A DNA stretch of 64,000 bases, taken from positions 496,001 to 560,000 of the forward strand of contig NZ_JAEKFH010000005.1 of assembly GCF_016650695.1 (NCBI RefSeq). Direction: 5' to 3'. Below, in pieces: positions 15,686 to 24,314 of the stretch. The notes beneath the pieces were generated by a model that was given only the letters and a program-made list of their open reading frames with translations, was not told the DNA's origin and did no database searches. Origin of the DNA: Pseudomonas sp. TH41. Its GTDB lineage: Bacteria > Pseudomonadota > Gammaproteobacteria > Pseudomonadales > Pseudomonadaceae. Made by a program: the position numbers and the translations under genes. Every line of letters starts with the position of its first letter. Position 1 is the stretch's first letter.

Positions 15686-17032
15686 GTGAATACATCCATA
15701 TCCGGGATGAACGACGGCACCGATTCGGTCTTGCAGTCAGCCATCGCAAAAGTGAAACGGCACGTCCTGCCGCTGTTCGTGATCATGTTCATCGTCAATT
15801 ACATTGACCGAGTGAATATCGGCTTCGTCCGCGCCCACATGGAACATGACTTGGGAATAGGCGCTGCCGCCTATGGCCTCGGTGCCGGTCTGTTCTTCAT
15901 CGGTTACGCGCTATTCGAAGTCCCCTCCAACATCCTCCTGCAAAAAGTCGGCGCACGAATCTGGCTGACTCGCATCATGTTGACCTGGGGCCTGGTGGCC
16001 GCCGGCATGGCCTTCATCCAGAACGAAACCCACTTCTACATCCTGCGATTCCTGCTGGGCGTGGCCGAAGCCGGGTTCTTTCCCGGCGTGATTTATTACT
16101 TCACTCGCTGGTTACCCGGAGTAGAACGCGGCAAGGCGATTGCGATCTTCCTCAGCGGCTCGGCCATTGCTTCGCTGATCTCCGGCCCGCTGTCCGGGTT
16201 GCTGTTGCAAATCAGTGGATTCGGCCTGCACGGCTGGCAATGGATGTACTTCATAGAAGGCATGTTCTCCGTGAGCCTGTGCGTGTTCGTCTGGTTCTGG
16301 CTGGACTCCAAACCCCACGACGCCAAATGGCTGAGCCGCAACGAGCAGGACGCACTGGTCAAAGCCATCGATGACGAACAACTGGCCCGCGAAGCCGCGA
16401 CGCCGATCAAGCCGTCACTGGGCAAGCTGCTCAAGGATCGTCAGATCATCCTGTTCTGCCTGATCTACTTCTTCATCCAGCTGACCATCTACGCCGCAAC
16501 CTTCTGGCTGCCGAGCATCATCAAGAAGATGGGCGACCTCAGCGACATTCAGGTCGGGCTGTTCAACTCGATCCCGTGGCTGCTGTCGATCGTCGGCATG
16601 TACGCCTTCGCTTCGCTGTCGGCCAAATGGAAACACCAGCAAGCCTGGGTCGCTGTCGCCCTGCTGATCGCGGCGGCAGGGATGTTCATGTCCACCACCG
16701 GCGGGCCGATCTTCGCCTTCGTTGCAATCTGCTTCGCAGCGCTGGGTTTCAAATCGGCATCGTCGCTGTTCTGGCCGATCCCCCAGGCTTATCTGGATGC
16801 ACGCATCGCCGCTGGCGTCATCGCGCTGATCAACTCGGTGGGCAACCTCGGTGGCTTCGTGGCGCCAACCACGTTTGGCCTGCTGGAAGAACACACCGGT
16901 TCAATCCAGGGTGGGCTGTATGGCCTGGCTGTCACCTCGATCATCGCCGCGATCATCGTCTTCGCCGCACGCAACAAACCGAAACCCGCACCGGCCGCAG
17001 CGCTGGGCAAACCAACGCCCAACCACGCCTGA
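15686..17032 (+). CDS. MFS transporter, aldarate/glucarate type (ACS family)
   Basis: 448 residues, twelve predicted membrane segments. NYIDRVNIGFVRAHM in segment 1 and the loop YALFEVPSNILLQKVGAR are typical of the anion:cation symporter family, which includes GudP/GarP and galactonate transporters. The GTG at 15686 is used because GGGAGAT lies 6-8 bases upstream; the GTG at 15671 would include that site. The gene runs into gudD 34 bases later, so uptake and dehydration of glucarate (or galactarate) are probably co-expressed. Substrate is inferred from the operon. Confidence 0.87.
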   Translation: MNTSISGMNDGTDSVLQSAIAKVKRHVLPLFVIMFIVNYIDRVNIGFVRAHMEHDLGIGAAAYGLGAGLFFIGYALFEVPSNILLQKVGARIWLTRIMLTWGLVAAGMAFIQNETHFYILRFLLGVAEAGFFPGVIYYFTRWLPGVERGKAIAIFLSGSAIASLISGPLSGLLLQISGFGLHGWQWMYFIEGMFSVSLCVFVWFWLDSKPHDAKWLSRNEQDALVKAIDDEQLAREAATPIKPSLGKLLKDRQIILFCLIYFFIQLTIYAATFWLPSIIKKMGDLSDIQVGLFNSIPWLLSIVGMYAFASLSAKWKHQQAWVAVALLIAAAGMFMSTTGGPIFAFVAICFAALGFKSASSLFWPIPQAYLDARIAAGVIALINSVGNLGGFVAPTTFGLLEEHTGSIQGGLYGLAVTSIIAAIIVFAARNKPKPAPAAALGKPTPNHA

Positions 17033-17066
17033 CTCCAACAAGAGCATGGTTTTTAAGGACAGGAAA

Positions 17067-18410
17067 ATGAACGCACAAGACACTGCAAAAGCCCCGATCA
17101 TCACTAGCATGCACGTGGTTCCCGTGGCGGGTCACGATGGCATGCTGCTCAATCTGAGCGGTGCCCACGGTCCGTTTTTTACCCGCAACATCGTGATCCT
17201 CAAGGACAACGCGGGCCACACCGGCGTCGGCGAAGTACCCGGTGGCGAGCGCATTCGCCAGACCCTGGAAGATGCGCGCAGCCTGGTGGTCGGCAGCCCG
17301 ATCGGCACCTATCAGAAGATCCTCAATCAAGTGCGCCAGACCTTCGCCGACCGTGATGCTGGCGGCCGCGGTTTGCAGACCTTCGACCTGCGCATCACCA
17401 TCCACGCTGTCACCGGCCTTGAAGCCGCGTTGCTCGACCTGCTCGGTCAGCATCTGGACGTGCCGGTCGCCGCCCTGCTCGGCGAAGGCCAGCAACGCGA
17501 TGAAGTGAAGATGCTCGGCTATCTGTTTTATGTCGGTGATCGCAAAGCAACCGATCTGGCTTATCGCAGCGAGCCGGACGCCGACAACGACTGGTTCCGC
17601 GTGCGCCATGAAAAAGCCATGACCGCCGACGCTGTTGTGCGCCTTGCCGAAGCCGCGCACGCTCGTTATGGTTTCAAGGACTTCAAACTCAAGGGTGGCG
17701 TGCTGAGTGGCGATGAAGAAATCCAGGCGGTGACCGCCCTGTCCGAACGCTTCCCGGACGCGCGCATCACCCTGGATCCGAATGGCGCGTGGTCGCTGAA
17801 AGAAGCGATTCGTTTGTGCCGGGATCAGCATCATGTGCTGGCCTACGCCGAAGACCCGTGCGGTGCGGAAAACGGTTACTCGGGCCGGGAAGTCATGGCT
17901 GAATTTCGCCGCGCCACGGGCCTGAAAACCGCCACCAACATGATCGCCACCGACTGGCGGGAAATGGGCCACGCGATTCAGTTGCAATCGGTGGACATCC
18001 CTTTGGCGGACCCGCATTTCTGGACCCTGCAGGGATCGGTTCGAGTCGCCCAGATGTGCCATGAATGGGGCCTGACCTGGGGCTCGCATTCCAACAACCA
18101 CTTCGATATCTCCCTGGCGATGTTCACCCACGTCGCGGCGGCCGCGCCGGGTGAAATCACCGCCATCGACACGCACTGGATCTGGCAGGACGGCCAGCGC
18201 CTGACCAAGGCCCCGCTGCAAATCGTCGATGGCTGCGTGCAAGTGCCGAAAAAACCTGGGCTGGGTGTGGATCTGGATATGGATCAGTTGGCCAAGGCCC
18301 ATGAACTGTACAAAGGCATGGGATTGGGCGCGCGGGATGACAGTGTGGCGATGCAGTTTTTGATCCCGGGGTGGACGTTCGATAACAAGCGGCCGTGTCT
18401 GGTGCGCTAA
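17067..18410 (+). CDS. gudD: Glucarate dehydratase
   Basis: 447-residue enolase-superfamily enzyme that dehydrates D-glucarate (and L-idarate) to 5-keto-4-deoxyglucarate. Catalytic residues are all present with a constant +2 offset from E. coli numbering: Lys207 and Lys209 (FKLKGG), metal ligands Asp237, Glu262 and Asn291, and His341 (WGSHSNNH). The N-terminal capping domain spans about 1-135 and the barrel the remainder. The ATG at 17067 follows AAGGACAGGA. It is the second gene of the GntR-controlled operon. The aldolase or dehydratase acting next on its product is not in the window. Confidence 0.95.
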   Translation: MNAQDTAKAPIITSMHVVPVAGHDGMLLNLSGAHGPFFTRNIVILKDNAGHTGVGEVPGGERIRQTLEDARSLVVGSPIGTYQKILNQVRQTFADRDAGGRGLQTFDLRITIHAVTGLEAALLDLLGQHLDVPVAALLGEGQQRDEVKMLGYLFYVGDRKATDLAYRSEPDADNDWFRVRHEKAMTADAVVRLAEAAHARYGFKDFKLKGGVLSGDEEIQAVTALSERFPDARITLDPNGAWSLKEAIRLCRDQHHVLAYAEDPCGAENGYSGREVMAEFRRATGLKTATNMIATDWREMGHAIQLQSVDIPLADPHFWTLQGSVRVAQMCHEWGLTWGSHSNNHFDISLAMFTHVAAAAPGEITAIDTHWIWQDGQRLTKAPLQIVDGCVQVPKKPGLGVDLDMDQLAKAHELYKGMGLGARDDSVAMQFLIPGWTFDNKRPCLVR

Positions 18411-18440
18411 TCAGCCGGAACACCGTAAACCTTGTATGTG

Positions 18441-18572
18441 GACCGGGAGTGTAGGAGCGAGCTTGCTCGCGATGGACTTGAGAGCAACGCGTTTATTCAG
18501 GAAGAACGCATTATCGTTAACGTCCTTCGTCGGAACGCCGCCCGGAGCAAGCTCGCTCCTACACTCCCGGTC
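18441..18572. repeat. REP palindrome (GTAGGAGCGAGC type), long arms
   Basis: The outer arms GACCGGGAGTGTAGGAGCGA and their complement extend beyond the core seen elsewhere; the centre carries a CGTTTATTCAGGAAGAACGC segment also found in the REPs at 22088 and 32568. Between convergent gudD and ampR. Confidence 0.85.
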
Positions 18573-18615
18573 CGCATACAAGCGAGCCGGCTCGTTCCCA
18601 CAGAGATGGCATTCG

Positions 18616-19494
18616 TTAATTCATTTGTGCCGCACACAGCAACCAGCCCTTGAACGCCGCCATGGACGACGTTTCGGGCCGCGACTGCAAGCGGGTCAGC
18701 CAGTAGCTGCCGGTAGTGATGCCGATGGCGAAGGGTTGCTCAATTGCACCCGCCGCCAATTGCCGGGCAAACATCAGCGGTGGTGCCAATGCCACGCCAG
18801 CGCCTTGCAGCGCCGCCTCCATCATCGCCAGCGAAGAATCGAAGACGATGCTCCGGGGCGGTGCGGCATGGGCAGGAAGGCCGGTCGCCTGAAACCATTC
18901 GGGCCATTCGTCCGTGCGATAGGAGCGCAGCAGCGTTTGCTGCAAAAGGTCGGCGGGTGCTTGCAGTTGCCGGGCAATCTCGGGAACGCACATCACCGAC
19001 AATGGCGCCTCGATCAACCGCACCGCCTCAATCCCGTGCCACGCCCCCGCACCAAACCGAATGGCGTAATCCAGCCCTTCAGCCGCCACGTCCACCCGGT
19101 TGTTGTTGGTAGACAGGCGCAAATCTATGAGCGGATGTTTCGCCTGGAAGTCTGCCAATCGCGGTAACAACCAGCCCACCGCGAACGTCCCGACCGCGCC
19201 CACCGTCAGCACTTCGCGAAAGTGCCCGCCTTCGAAACGCTCCAGGGTTTCGGCGATTCGGTCGAAGGACTCGCGCAACACCGGCAATAGGGTCTGCCCT
19301 TCACTGGTCATCATCAACCCGCGGGGCAAGCGTTTGAACAGTGCTACGTTGAGCTGGGCTTCAAGACTTTTGACCTGATGGCTCACTGCCGCCTGCGTGA
19401 CGCACAACTCCACCGCCGCCCGTGTGAAACTCAAATGTCGTGCAGAGGCCTCGAAGGCGCGCAGTGCATTGAGCGGTAATTGAGGCCGGATCAT
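18616..19494 (-). CDS. ampR: LysR regulator of beta-lactamase, AmpR
   Basis: 292 residues, strongly matching Pseudomonas AmpR in my recollection, including the N-terminus RPQLPLNALRAFEASARHL, the helix-turn-helix CVTQAAVSHQVKSLE (34-48) and VGAVGTFAVGWLLPRL. AmpR represses ampC when bound to UDP-MurNAc-pentapeptide and activates it with 1,6-anhydro-muropeptides. It is divergent from ampC with a 158-base gap, the classic inducible arrangement. The ATG at 19494 is chosen because AmpR homologues begin M(V/I)RP; the upstream GTG adds four residues. Confidence 0.92.
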   Translation of the reverse strand: MIRPQLPLNALRAFEASARHLSFTRAAVELCVTQAAVSHQVKSLEAQLNVALFKRLPRGLMMTSEGQTLLPVLRESFDRIAETLERFEGGHFREVLTVGAVGTFAVGWLLPRLADFQAKHPLIDLRLSTNNNRVDVAAEGLDYAIRFGAGAWHGIEAVRLIEAPLSVMCVPEIARQLQAPADLLQQTLLRSYRTDEWPEWFQATGLPAHAAPPRSIVFDSSLAMMEAALQGAGVALAPPLMFARQLAAGAIEQPFAIGITTGSYWLTRLQSRPETSSMAAFKGWLLCAAQMN

Positions 19495-19652
19495 GCTCAC
19501 TCCCAAATTTTTCTAATAGCTCATCCGAAATATCGTCGTTTGTCGATGGCCGACAGAGTGAATAGATTTGGCACGCCTATCGGCGCCCGATTTAAAAACC
19601 GCTCGGAGTGTAGCGGGTTAAACCAACAAACCTCATGGACAGCGGCTCAATC
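19495..19652. promoter_or_regulatory. ampR-ampC divergent control region
   Basis: 158 bases between the two start codons, relatively AT-rich near ampR (AATTTTTCTAATAG). AmpR operators of T-N11-A type are expected here. I could not single out one convincing copy, so only the region is marked. Confidence 0.5.
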
Positions 19653-20819
19653 ATGCACAACTTCAAACTCAACAAGGTCTTATCCTACAGCGCTTTCGGA
19701 CTCTTCCTTGGCGCAGGTTACGGCGTGGCCGGGAATCAGACTGACGAACAGGTCGAAGCGGCTGTTAAGGCTGCCGTTGTACCGGTCATGCAGCAACAGC
19801 ACATTCCAGGCATCGCAGTCGCGATCACCCTCAACGGCAGACAGCATTACTTTAACTACGGCGTGGCCTCGAAGCAAAACGGCAAAGCCGTCACCGAAGA
19901 CACCCTTTTCGAGATCGGTTCGGTGAGCAAGACCTTCACCGCCACCCTCGCCGCCTACGCCCAGGCCAGCGGCAAACTGACCCTGTCCGACAAGGCCAGT
20001 CAGGTCCTGCCGGCCTTGCGTGGCAGCGCGTTCGATCACATCAGCGTGCTGCAACTGGGCACCTACACCGCCGGTGGCCTGCCACTTCAATTCCCTGACG
20101 AGGCGGATCATCAGGACAAGATGCTCGGCTATTTCAAACAGTGGACACCGACCTACGCCGCTGGCACCCATCGCCAATATTCGAACCCCAGCATTGGGCT
20201 GTTCGGTTATCTGGCCGCCAACAGCATGGGCGCTCCCTTCGATGACCTGATGGAAAAAACCTTGCTGCCAAAACTCGGGTTGAAGCACACCTACCTCAAA
20301 GTACCGCAAGATCAGCTGGGGATTTACGCTCAGGGTTACAACAAGGATGACAAGCCGGTGCGGGTGGGTCCGGGTGCGCTGGATTCGGAAGCGTATGGCG
20401 TGAAAACCAGCGCGGCGGATCTGCTTCGTTACGTTGAAGCGAACATGAAACCGACGGCACTGGAGCAGCCGTTGCAACAGGCAATCGCCACGACGCACAC
20501 CGGCTACTACAAAGTCGGCGACATGACTCAAGGACTAGGCTGGGAGTTCTACAACTACCCGGTCACTCTCGATCAATTGCTGGCGGGCAACTCGTCGCAG
20601 ATGACCATGGAAGCGCATGAAGTGCAGTGGCTGAACCCGCCGCAGCCTCAACCGGAAAACGTGCTGTTCAACAAAACCGGCTCCACGGGTGGCTTCGGGG
20701 CTTATGTCGCGTACGTGCCATCGAAAGACATCGGAATCGTGATCCTGGCCAACAAAAACTACCCGAACCCGGAACGGGTCAAAATCGCCCATGCGATATT
20801 GAGCGAATTGACCCAGTAA
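19653..20819 (+). CDS. ampC: Class C beta-lactamase AmpC
   Basis: 388 residues. An N-terminal signal peptide (about 1-26, LFLGAGYGVAG) exports it to the periplasm, where it hydrolyses cephalosporins. The three active-site elements are intact: Ser90-Val-Ser-Lys93, Tyr176-Ser-Asn178 and Lys341-Thr-Gly343 (S64, Y150 and K315 in mature numbering). The length is normal for the class. The start at 19653 gives a good signal sequence; a GTG/ATG a few codons upstream is possible. Probably inducible through AmpR. An REP and a perfect hairpin follow the gene. Confidence 0.94.
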   Translation: MHNFKLNKVLSYSAFGLFLGAGYGVAGNQTDEQVEAAVKAAVVPVMQQQHIPGIAVAITLNGRQHYFNYGVASKQNGKAVTEDTLFEIGSVSKTFTATLAAYAQASGKLTLSDKASQVLPALRGSAFDHISVLQLGTYTAGGLPLQFPDEADHQDKMLGYFKQWTPTYAAGTHRQYSNPSIGLFGYLAANSMGAPFDDLMEKTLLPKLGLKHTYLKVPQDQLGIYAQGYNKDDKPVRVGPGALDSEAYGVKTSAADLLRYVEANMKPTALEQPLQQAIATTHTGYYKVGDMTQGLGWEFYNYPVTLDQLLAGNSSQMTMEAHEVQWLNPPQPQPENVLFNKTGSTGGFGAYVAYVPSKDIGIVILANKNYPNPERVKIAHAILSELTQ

Positions 20820-20835
20820 CTTAGCGGACTTTCTT

Positions 20836-20933
20836 GTAGGAGCGAGCTTGCTCGCGAAAAACCCGAGAACGCCGTGGGGTGTCCGGTTGCACGCGTTATC
20901 GTTGACGACCATCGCGAGCAAGCTTGCTCCTAC
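20836..20933. repeat. REP palindrome (GTAGGAGCGAGC type)
   Basis: GTAGGAGCGAGCTTGCTCGC and its complement (one mismatch) flank about 58 bases. It lies directly after ampC. Confidence 0.85.
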
Positions 20934-20952
20934 AGGGTTCGGCGGGGACAAC

Positions 20953-20984
20953 AAAATGGGCGACCTCTTGAGGTCGCCCATTTT
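20953..20984 (+). terminator. Perfect 15-bp hairpin, probable ampC terminator
   Basis: AAAATGGGCGACCTC, loop TT, then the exact complement ending in TTTT. The A and T runs make it a bidirectional terminator. It also marks the point just before autotransporter homology begins. Confidence 0.8.
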
Positions 20985-20988
20985 CGTT

Positions 20989-22068
20989 ACTGCACCTGCA
21001 ATCGTCGCCCGATCACATCCATCAAATACAACCATCGCGCATTGGAATCGCCAACACCCGCGCGAAGTCTTGCAACAGCAACGCATAACGACTGATTCCT
21101 TCGCCTACGAGCCCGACAGACCGGTTCAGCAACCGCATCTTCCTCAAGCTCAAACCCTGAGCAAAGGCGCCAACGCGGCAGTCGCCAGCCCCGCCGCCAG
21201 TGCGGCGCTTATCAGCGCCCAGATGAGCGCCACCACCGGGCATTTCGGCGAACTGCGCTCGGGCAAGGATCAGGGCGGCCTATGGACACGTGGCTACGGC
21301 ACCGAACAACACCTGAACACGGGTGCCAGCCGGGCTTTCCACCAGCAAGTCGAAGGCATGGAACTCGGCGCGGATAAAGCCCTGCCCTTCGCTAGCGGCA
21401 CGCTGTATGTGGGAGGTTTGATCGGCCAGGGCCAAGGGCGGCAGCAATTCGGTGAGGCCAGCAAAGGCACCCTCGACAGCACCACGCTCGGCGGTTATGC
21501 CAGTTACCTGGACAACAGCGGGTTGTACATCGATGGCGCGTTGAAATACAGCCGGTTGGACAATGAAATCGACATCACCAGCAACCTGGGCGACAAGGTC
21601 AAGGCGCGGCACAAAAACCACGCCGTGAGCACTGACGTTCAAGTCGGCAAGCACATCGATCTGGGACGCGGCTGGTTTGTCGAGCCTCAGGCGGGGTTGC
21701 AAATGACGCGCATCAGTCGTGGGCACTACACGGCCAGCAATGGCCTGGAGGTCGAGCAAGACGCGATGAACTCGGTTCAAAGTCGTGTCGGTGGAATGTT
21801 CGGACGCCATCTGGAACTGGGCAACGGCCTCGCCGTAAAGCCCTACGCCAAATCAGCGTGGATCACCGAACATGCCGGCGACAGCACGGTGGCGGTCAAC
21901 GGAACAAAACTGGACAGCCGGCTGCCGGGTTCACGGGTCGAGGTGGGTGGCGGGGTCCAGGTGACGGCGGCTGACAAGCACAACTTCTTCGTCGAAGGGG
22001 GCTACACCAAAGGCAGCGACATTGAGCAGCCCTGGGCGGTGACGGTCGGGTATGGCTACAACTGGTAA
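20989..22068 (+). pseudogene. Truncated autotransporter: beta-barrel without passenger
   Basis: The frame encodes a complete type V autotransporter translocator barrel (about 280 residues), from GHFGELRSGKDQGGLWTRGYG and GADKALPFASGTLYVGG to the C-terminal outer-membrane signature ending in YNW. Upstream there is only about 70 residues of linker-like sequence, then the ampC terminator hairpin and a REP in the same open frame. No signal peptide, passenger domain or credible ribosome-binding site is present. This looks like the 3' remnant of a deleted or rearranged autotransporter gene. Expression is unlikely but the barrel itself is intact. Confidence 0.78.
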
Positions 22069-22087
22069 TTCCAGGGTGGCACAAAAC

Positions 22088-22190
22088 CTGTAGGAGCGAG
22101 CTTGCTCGCGATGGACTCAAGCGCGGCGCGTTTACTCTGGAAGAACGCGTTATCGTTCACGTCCATCGCGAGCAAGCTCGCTCCTACAGG
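22088..22190. repeat. REP palindrome (GTAGGAGCGAGC type)
   Basis: CCTGTAGGAGCGAGCTTGCT with its complement flanks a centre containing CGCGTTTACTCTGGAAGAACGC. Located between the autotransporter remnant and the DUF4174 gene. Confidence 0.87.
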
Positions 22191-22203
22191 GGTGTAGTGG
22201 TGT

Positions 22204-22752
22204 TCAATCATCCGGCATTTCTGGTGGCTTGGCGGGTTTGCCCGGTTTGCCGTTTTTTGTACCCTTGGCACCCTTGACCGGTGCAGCTTCAGCGGTAGGT
22301 GGTGGTGGTGGCACCACGGCTTCTTTCTCGGTGGCCGGCAACTGGTCGATCGCGGCGAAAATCGCCTTCAGATCAACCGCATCCGATTGTTCGAGTTTCT
22401 TTTCGCCGTCCTTGCCAACCAGAATGACCTTGGTCTTTGCCCCTGCTCCCAACTTGAGCGCACGGATCAATGCCGCCGTGTCTTGGGGTCCCAGGTCTTT
22501 GCCTTCGCGCTGCCCCATCAAGTTGAGGACCGTATACAGGACCATATTTCGCTCGGTGAACCCCTGCTTGTTCGCCGGCTCCTCCAGCGATTTTTTCAGG
22601 TTGAGCCACGTCGGGTCGACAGTGCTGGGTGCGATGACAATCAACGGCCGGGATCTGCCTTTGTCCATATCCAGAGGTGAGCCGTCATCGGCGGCGAACA
22701 GGGGGCCGGCGAAAGCCAGCAGGGTTACCAGGGTCAATGACCTGATGAGCAT
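22204..22752 (-). CDS. DUF4174 periplasmic protein
   Basis: 182 residues: signal peptide about 1-20 (LTLVTLLAFAGPLFAAD), then a small thioredoxin-like DUF4174 domain (about 35-140) recognisable from RPLIVIAPS, RNMVLYTVL and KVILVGKDGEKKLEQ. The C-terminal 40 residues are a Pro/Lys/Gly-rich, probably disordered tail. No redox cysteine is present in the mature domain, so a thiol-based function is unlikely. The ATG at 22752 is chosen because AAGGAG lies 6 bases upstream; an ATG two codons earlier sits directly on that site. Function of the family is unknown. Confidence 0.78.
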   Translation of the reverse strand: MLIRSLTLVTLLAFAGPLFAADDGSPLDMDKGRSRPLIVIAPSTVDPTWLNLKKSLEEPANKQGFTERNMVLYTVLNLMGQREGKDLGPQDTAALIRALKLGAGAKTKVILVGKDGEKKLEQSDAVDLKAIFAAIDQLPATEKEAVVPPPPPTAEAAPVKGAKGTKNGKPGKPAKPPEMPDD

Positions 22753-22932
22753 GCGCATCTCCTTTTGATATCCACGCTCTAATGATTGCGCATCGCGGCG
22801 ATCGTTCCGGGTGACGCACCGCAATTGTGTTCCGCCTTGCCCCAAGCTTAGGTCAGGGCGGTCATTGCGCAACAGGCTGAGCTAATCTCAAGGCTCAATA
22901 CTTGCCACCTGAACCGCCGTGAGGACCTGTGC

Positions 22933-23301
22933 ATGAGCGCTCAGCTGAACCACACCATCGTCTGGTGCCGCAACAAGCAAAACTCGGCCGCTTTTCTCGC
23001 CGAGATACTTGGCCTGCCCGCCCCCGAGCCCTTCGGCCCGATGCTGATCGTCAAGTTCGACAATGGCGTCTCGTTGGACTTCTACGACAATGACCCGCCC
23101 ATCGCCTCCCAGCACTATGCGTTTTTGATCGATGACGATGATTTCGACGCAGCCTTCGCGCGACTGCAAGCGCGCAAGCAACCCTGGTGGGCCGATCCCG
23201 GCAAGCAACGGCCTAATGAGATCAACGATTATGGCGGTGGCCGGAGGGTGTATTTCGATGACCCGGACGGGCATCTGCTGGAGATTCTGACCCGGGCCTG
23301 A
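22933..23301 (+). CDS. VOC family protein (glyoxalase-like)
   Basis: 122 residues with the paired beta-alpha-beta-beta-beta modules of the vicinal oxygen chelate fold: LNHTIVWCRN at the start supplies one metal-ligand position (His7) and YFDDPDGHLLEIL near the end supplies the final Glu. The family includes dioxygenases, glyoxalases and resistance proteins; no substrate can be deduced. The ATG at 22933 follows a GTGAGGACC site. Stands alone between DUF4174 and TauE-like genes. Confidence 0.83.
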   Translation: MSAQLNHTIVWCRNKQNSAAFLAEILGLPAPEPFGPMLIVKFDNGVSLDFYDNDPPIASQHYAFLIDDDDFDAAFARLQARKQPWWADPGKQRPNEINDYGGGRRVYFDDPDGHLLEILTRA

Positions 23302-23329
23302 GGACGGGCAGCTGACGCCTGATGCGGGA

Positions 23330-24115
23330 TCAGAACGCCAGTTTGTAGCCGATCATCACCAGCATCGTCGCCAGGCAAGGACGCAGCACTTCGTCGGAGA
23401 TGCGCCCAGTCAAATGACTGCCCAGCCAAATCCCGGGCAATGAACCGATCAGCAAATAGCCCAGTACATGCCAATCCATATTGCCCATGCTCGCATGACC
23501 CAGACCGGCGACCAGGGTCAGCGGCACGGCGTGGGCGATTTCAGTCCCGACGAGGCGCCGGGTCGGCAGCAGCGGATACAGGATAAACAGCGCCACGGTG
23601 CCGAGGGCGCCAGCGCCGATGGACGTCAGCGCAACCATGGTGCCAAGGACCAGGCCCGTGATAACGGTCATCGCATTCAGCCGCGAGCCGCTGGGGTTGT
23701 AGTTGCCGCCCGCGCGTTTGTGAGCGAAATCGAGCAAGCGTTTCTTGAAGAAAATTGCCAGGGCCGTGGCGAACAACACGAAGCCCAGTGCCTGTTTGAT
23801 GACGGCGTTCATGGCATCGGGTGATGTGTGCAGCGTGCTCAGAAACCACAAGGTCATCGCCACCGCCGGCACGCTGCCGAGGGTCAGCCAACCGGTGATT
23901 GCCCAGTCGATGTTCTGGTTCTTTCGATGAGCCAGCACACCGCTGGATTTGGTAATCGCCGCGTACAACAGGTCCGTGCCCACCGCCGTGGCCGGGTTGA
24001 TCCCGAACCACAACAGAATCGGGGTCATCAACGAACCACCGCCCACGCCGGTCATGCCGACGATAAAGCCGACCACCAACCCTGCAACCACCAACCCGAA
24101 ATTAGCGAAATCCAT
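23330..24115 (-). CDS. TauE/SafE family permease
   Basis: 261-residue membrane protein with about eight hydrophobic segments and the family's duplicated Gly-rich motifs, GMTGVGGGSLMTPILLWFG (20-38) and LTSIGAGALGTVALFILYP in the second half. Members export sulfite, sulfoacetate or other organic anions, but the substrate is undefined here. The start at 24115 (MDFANFGLVVAGL) places the first membrane segment at the N-terminus; further upstream starts would add a second apolar stretch of uncertain reality. No sulfur genes are adjacent. Confidence 0.85.
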   Translation of the reverse strand: MDFANFGLVVAGLVVGFIVGMTGVGGGSLMTPILLWFGINPATAVGTDLLYAAITKSSGVLAHRKNQNIDWAITGWLTLGSVPAVAMTLWFLSTLHTSPDAMNAVIKQALGFVLFATALAIFFKKRLLDFAHKRAGGNYNPSGSRLNAMTVITGLVLGTMVALTSIGAGALGTVALFILYPLLPTRRLVGTEIAHAVPLTLVAGLGHASMGNMDWHVLGYLLIGSLPGIWLGSHLTGRISDEVLRPCLATMLVMIGYKLAF

Positions 24116-24224
24116 TAACACGCCCACAAAAAAAAGCATGGAAAAACTGGCCCGCAGCATAGCGATTTTTCTTATAACCACTTATATCGATGCGGACTAT
24201 GGTTATTCCCGAAAAACACAGCCC

Positions 24225-24309
24225 TTGTAGGAGCGAGCTTGCTCGCGATGGTGTGTCAGCTGCAGTGATGTCGACTGACACACCATCGCGAGCAAGCTCG
24301 CTCCTACAA
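24225..24309. repeat. REP palindrome (GTAGGAGCGAGC type), near-perfect
   Basis: Arms of about 35 bases, TTGTAGGAGCGAGCTTGCTC continuing GCGATGGTGTGTCAG and its complement. The same GGTGTGTCAG extension occurs in the copies at 30998 and 42770. Confidence 0.9.
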
Positions 24310-24314
24310 AGGCT

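Noticed and set aside
15477..15798. Small minus-strand frames (90 and 100 codons) in the regulator-transporter gap
   Set aside because: They overlap the transporter start and the operator region, lack ribosome sites and show no family resemblance.
16953..18302. 449-codon minus-strand frame opposite gudD
   Set aside because: Shadow of gudD, which has all active-site residues; no ribosome site and no recognisable fold.
20848..20988. In-frame extension of the autotransporter remnant through REP and hairpin
   Set aside because: The sequence is a mobile palindrome plus a terminator; the ATG-like start at 20848 lies inside the REP and is not a credible translation start.
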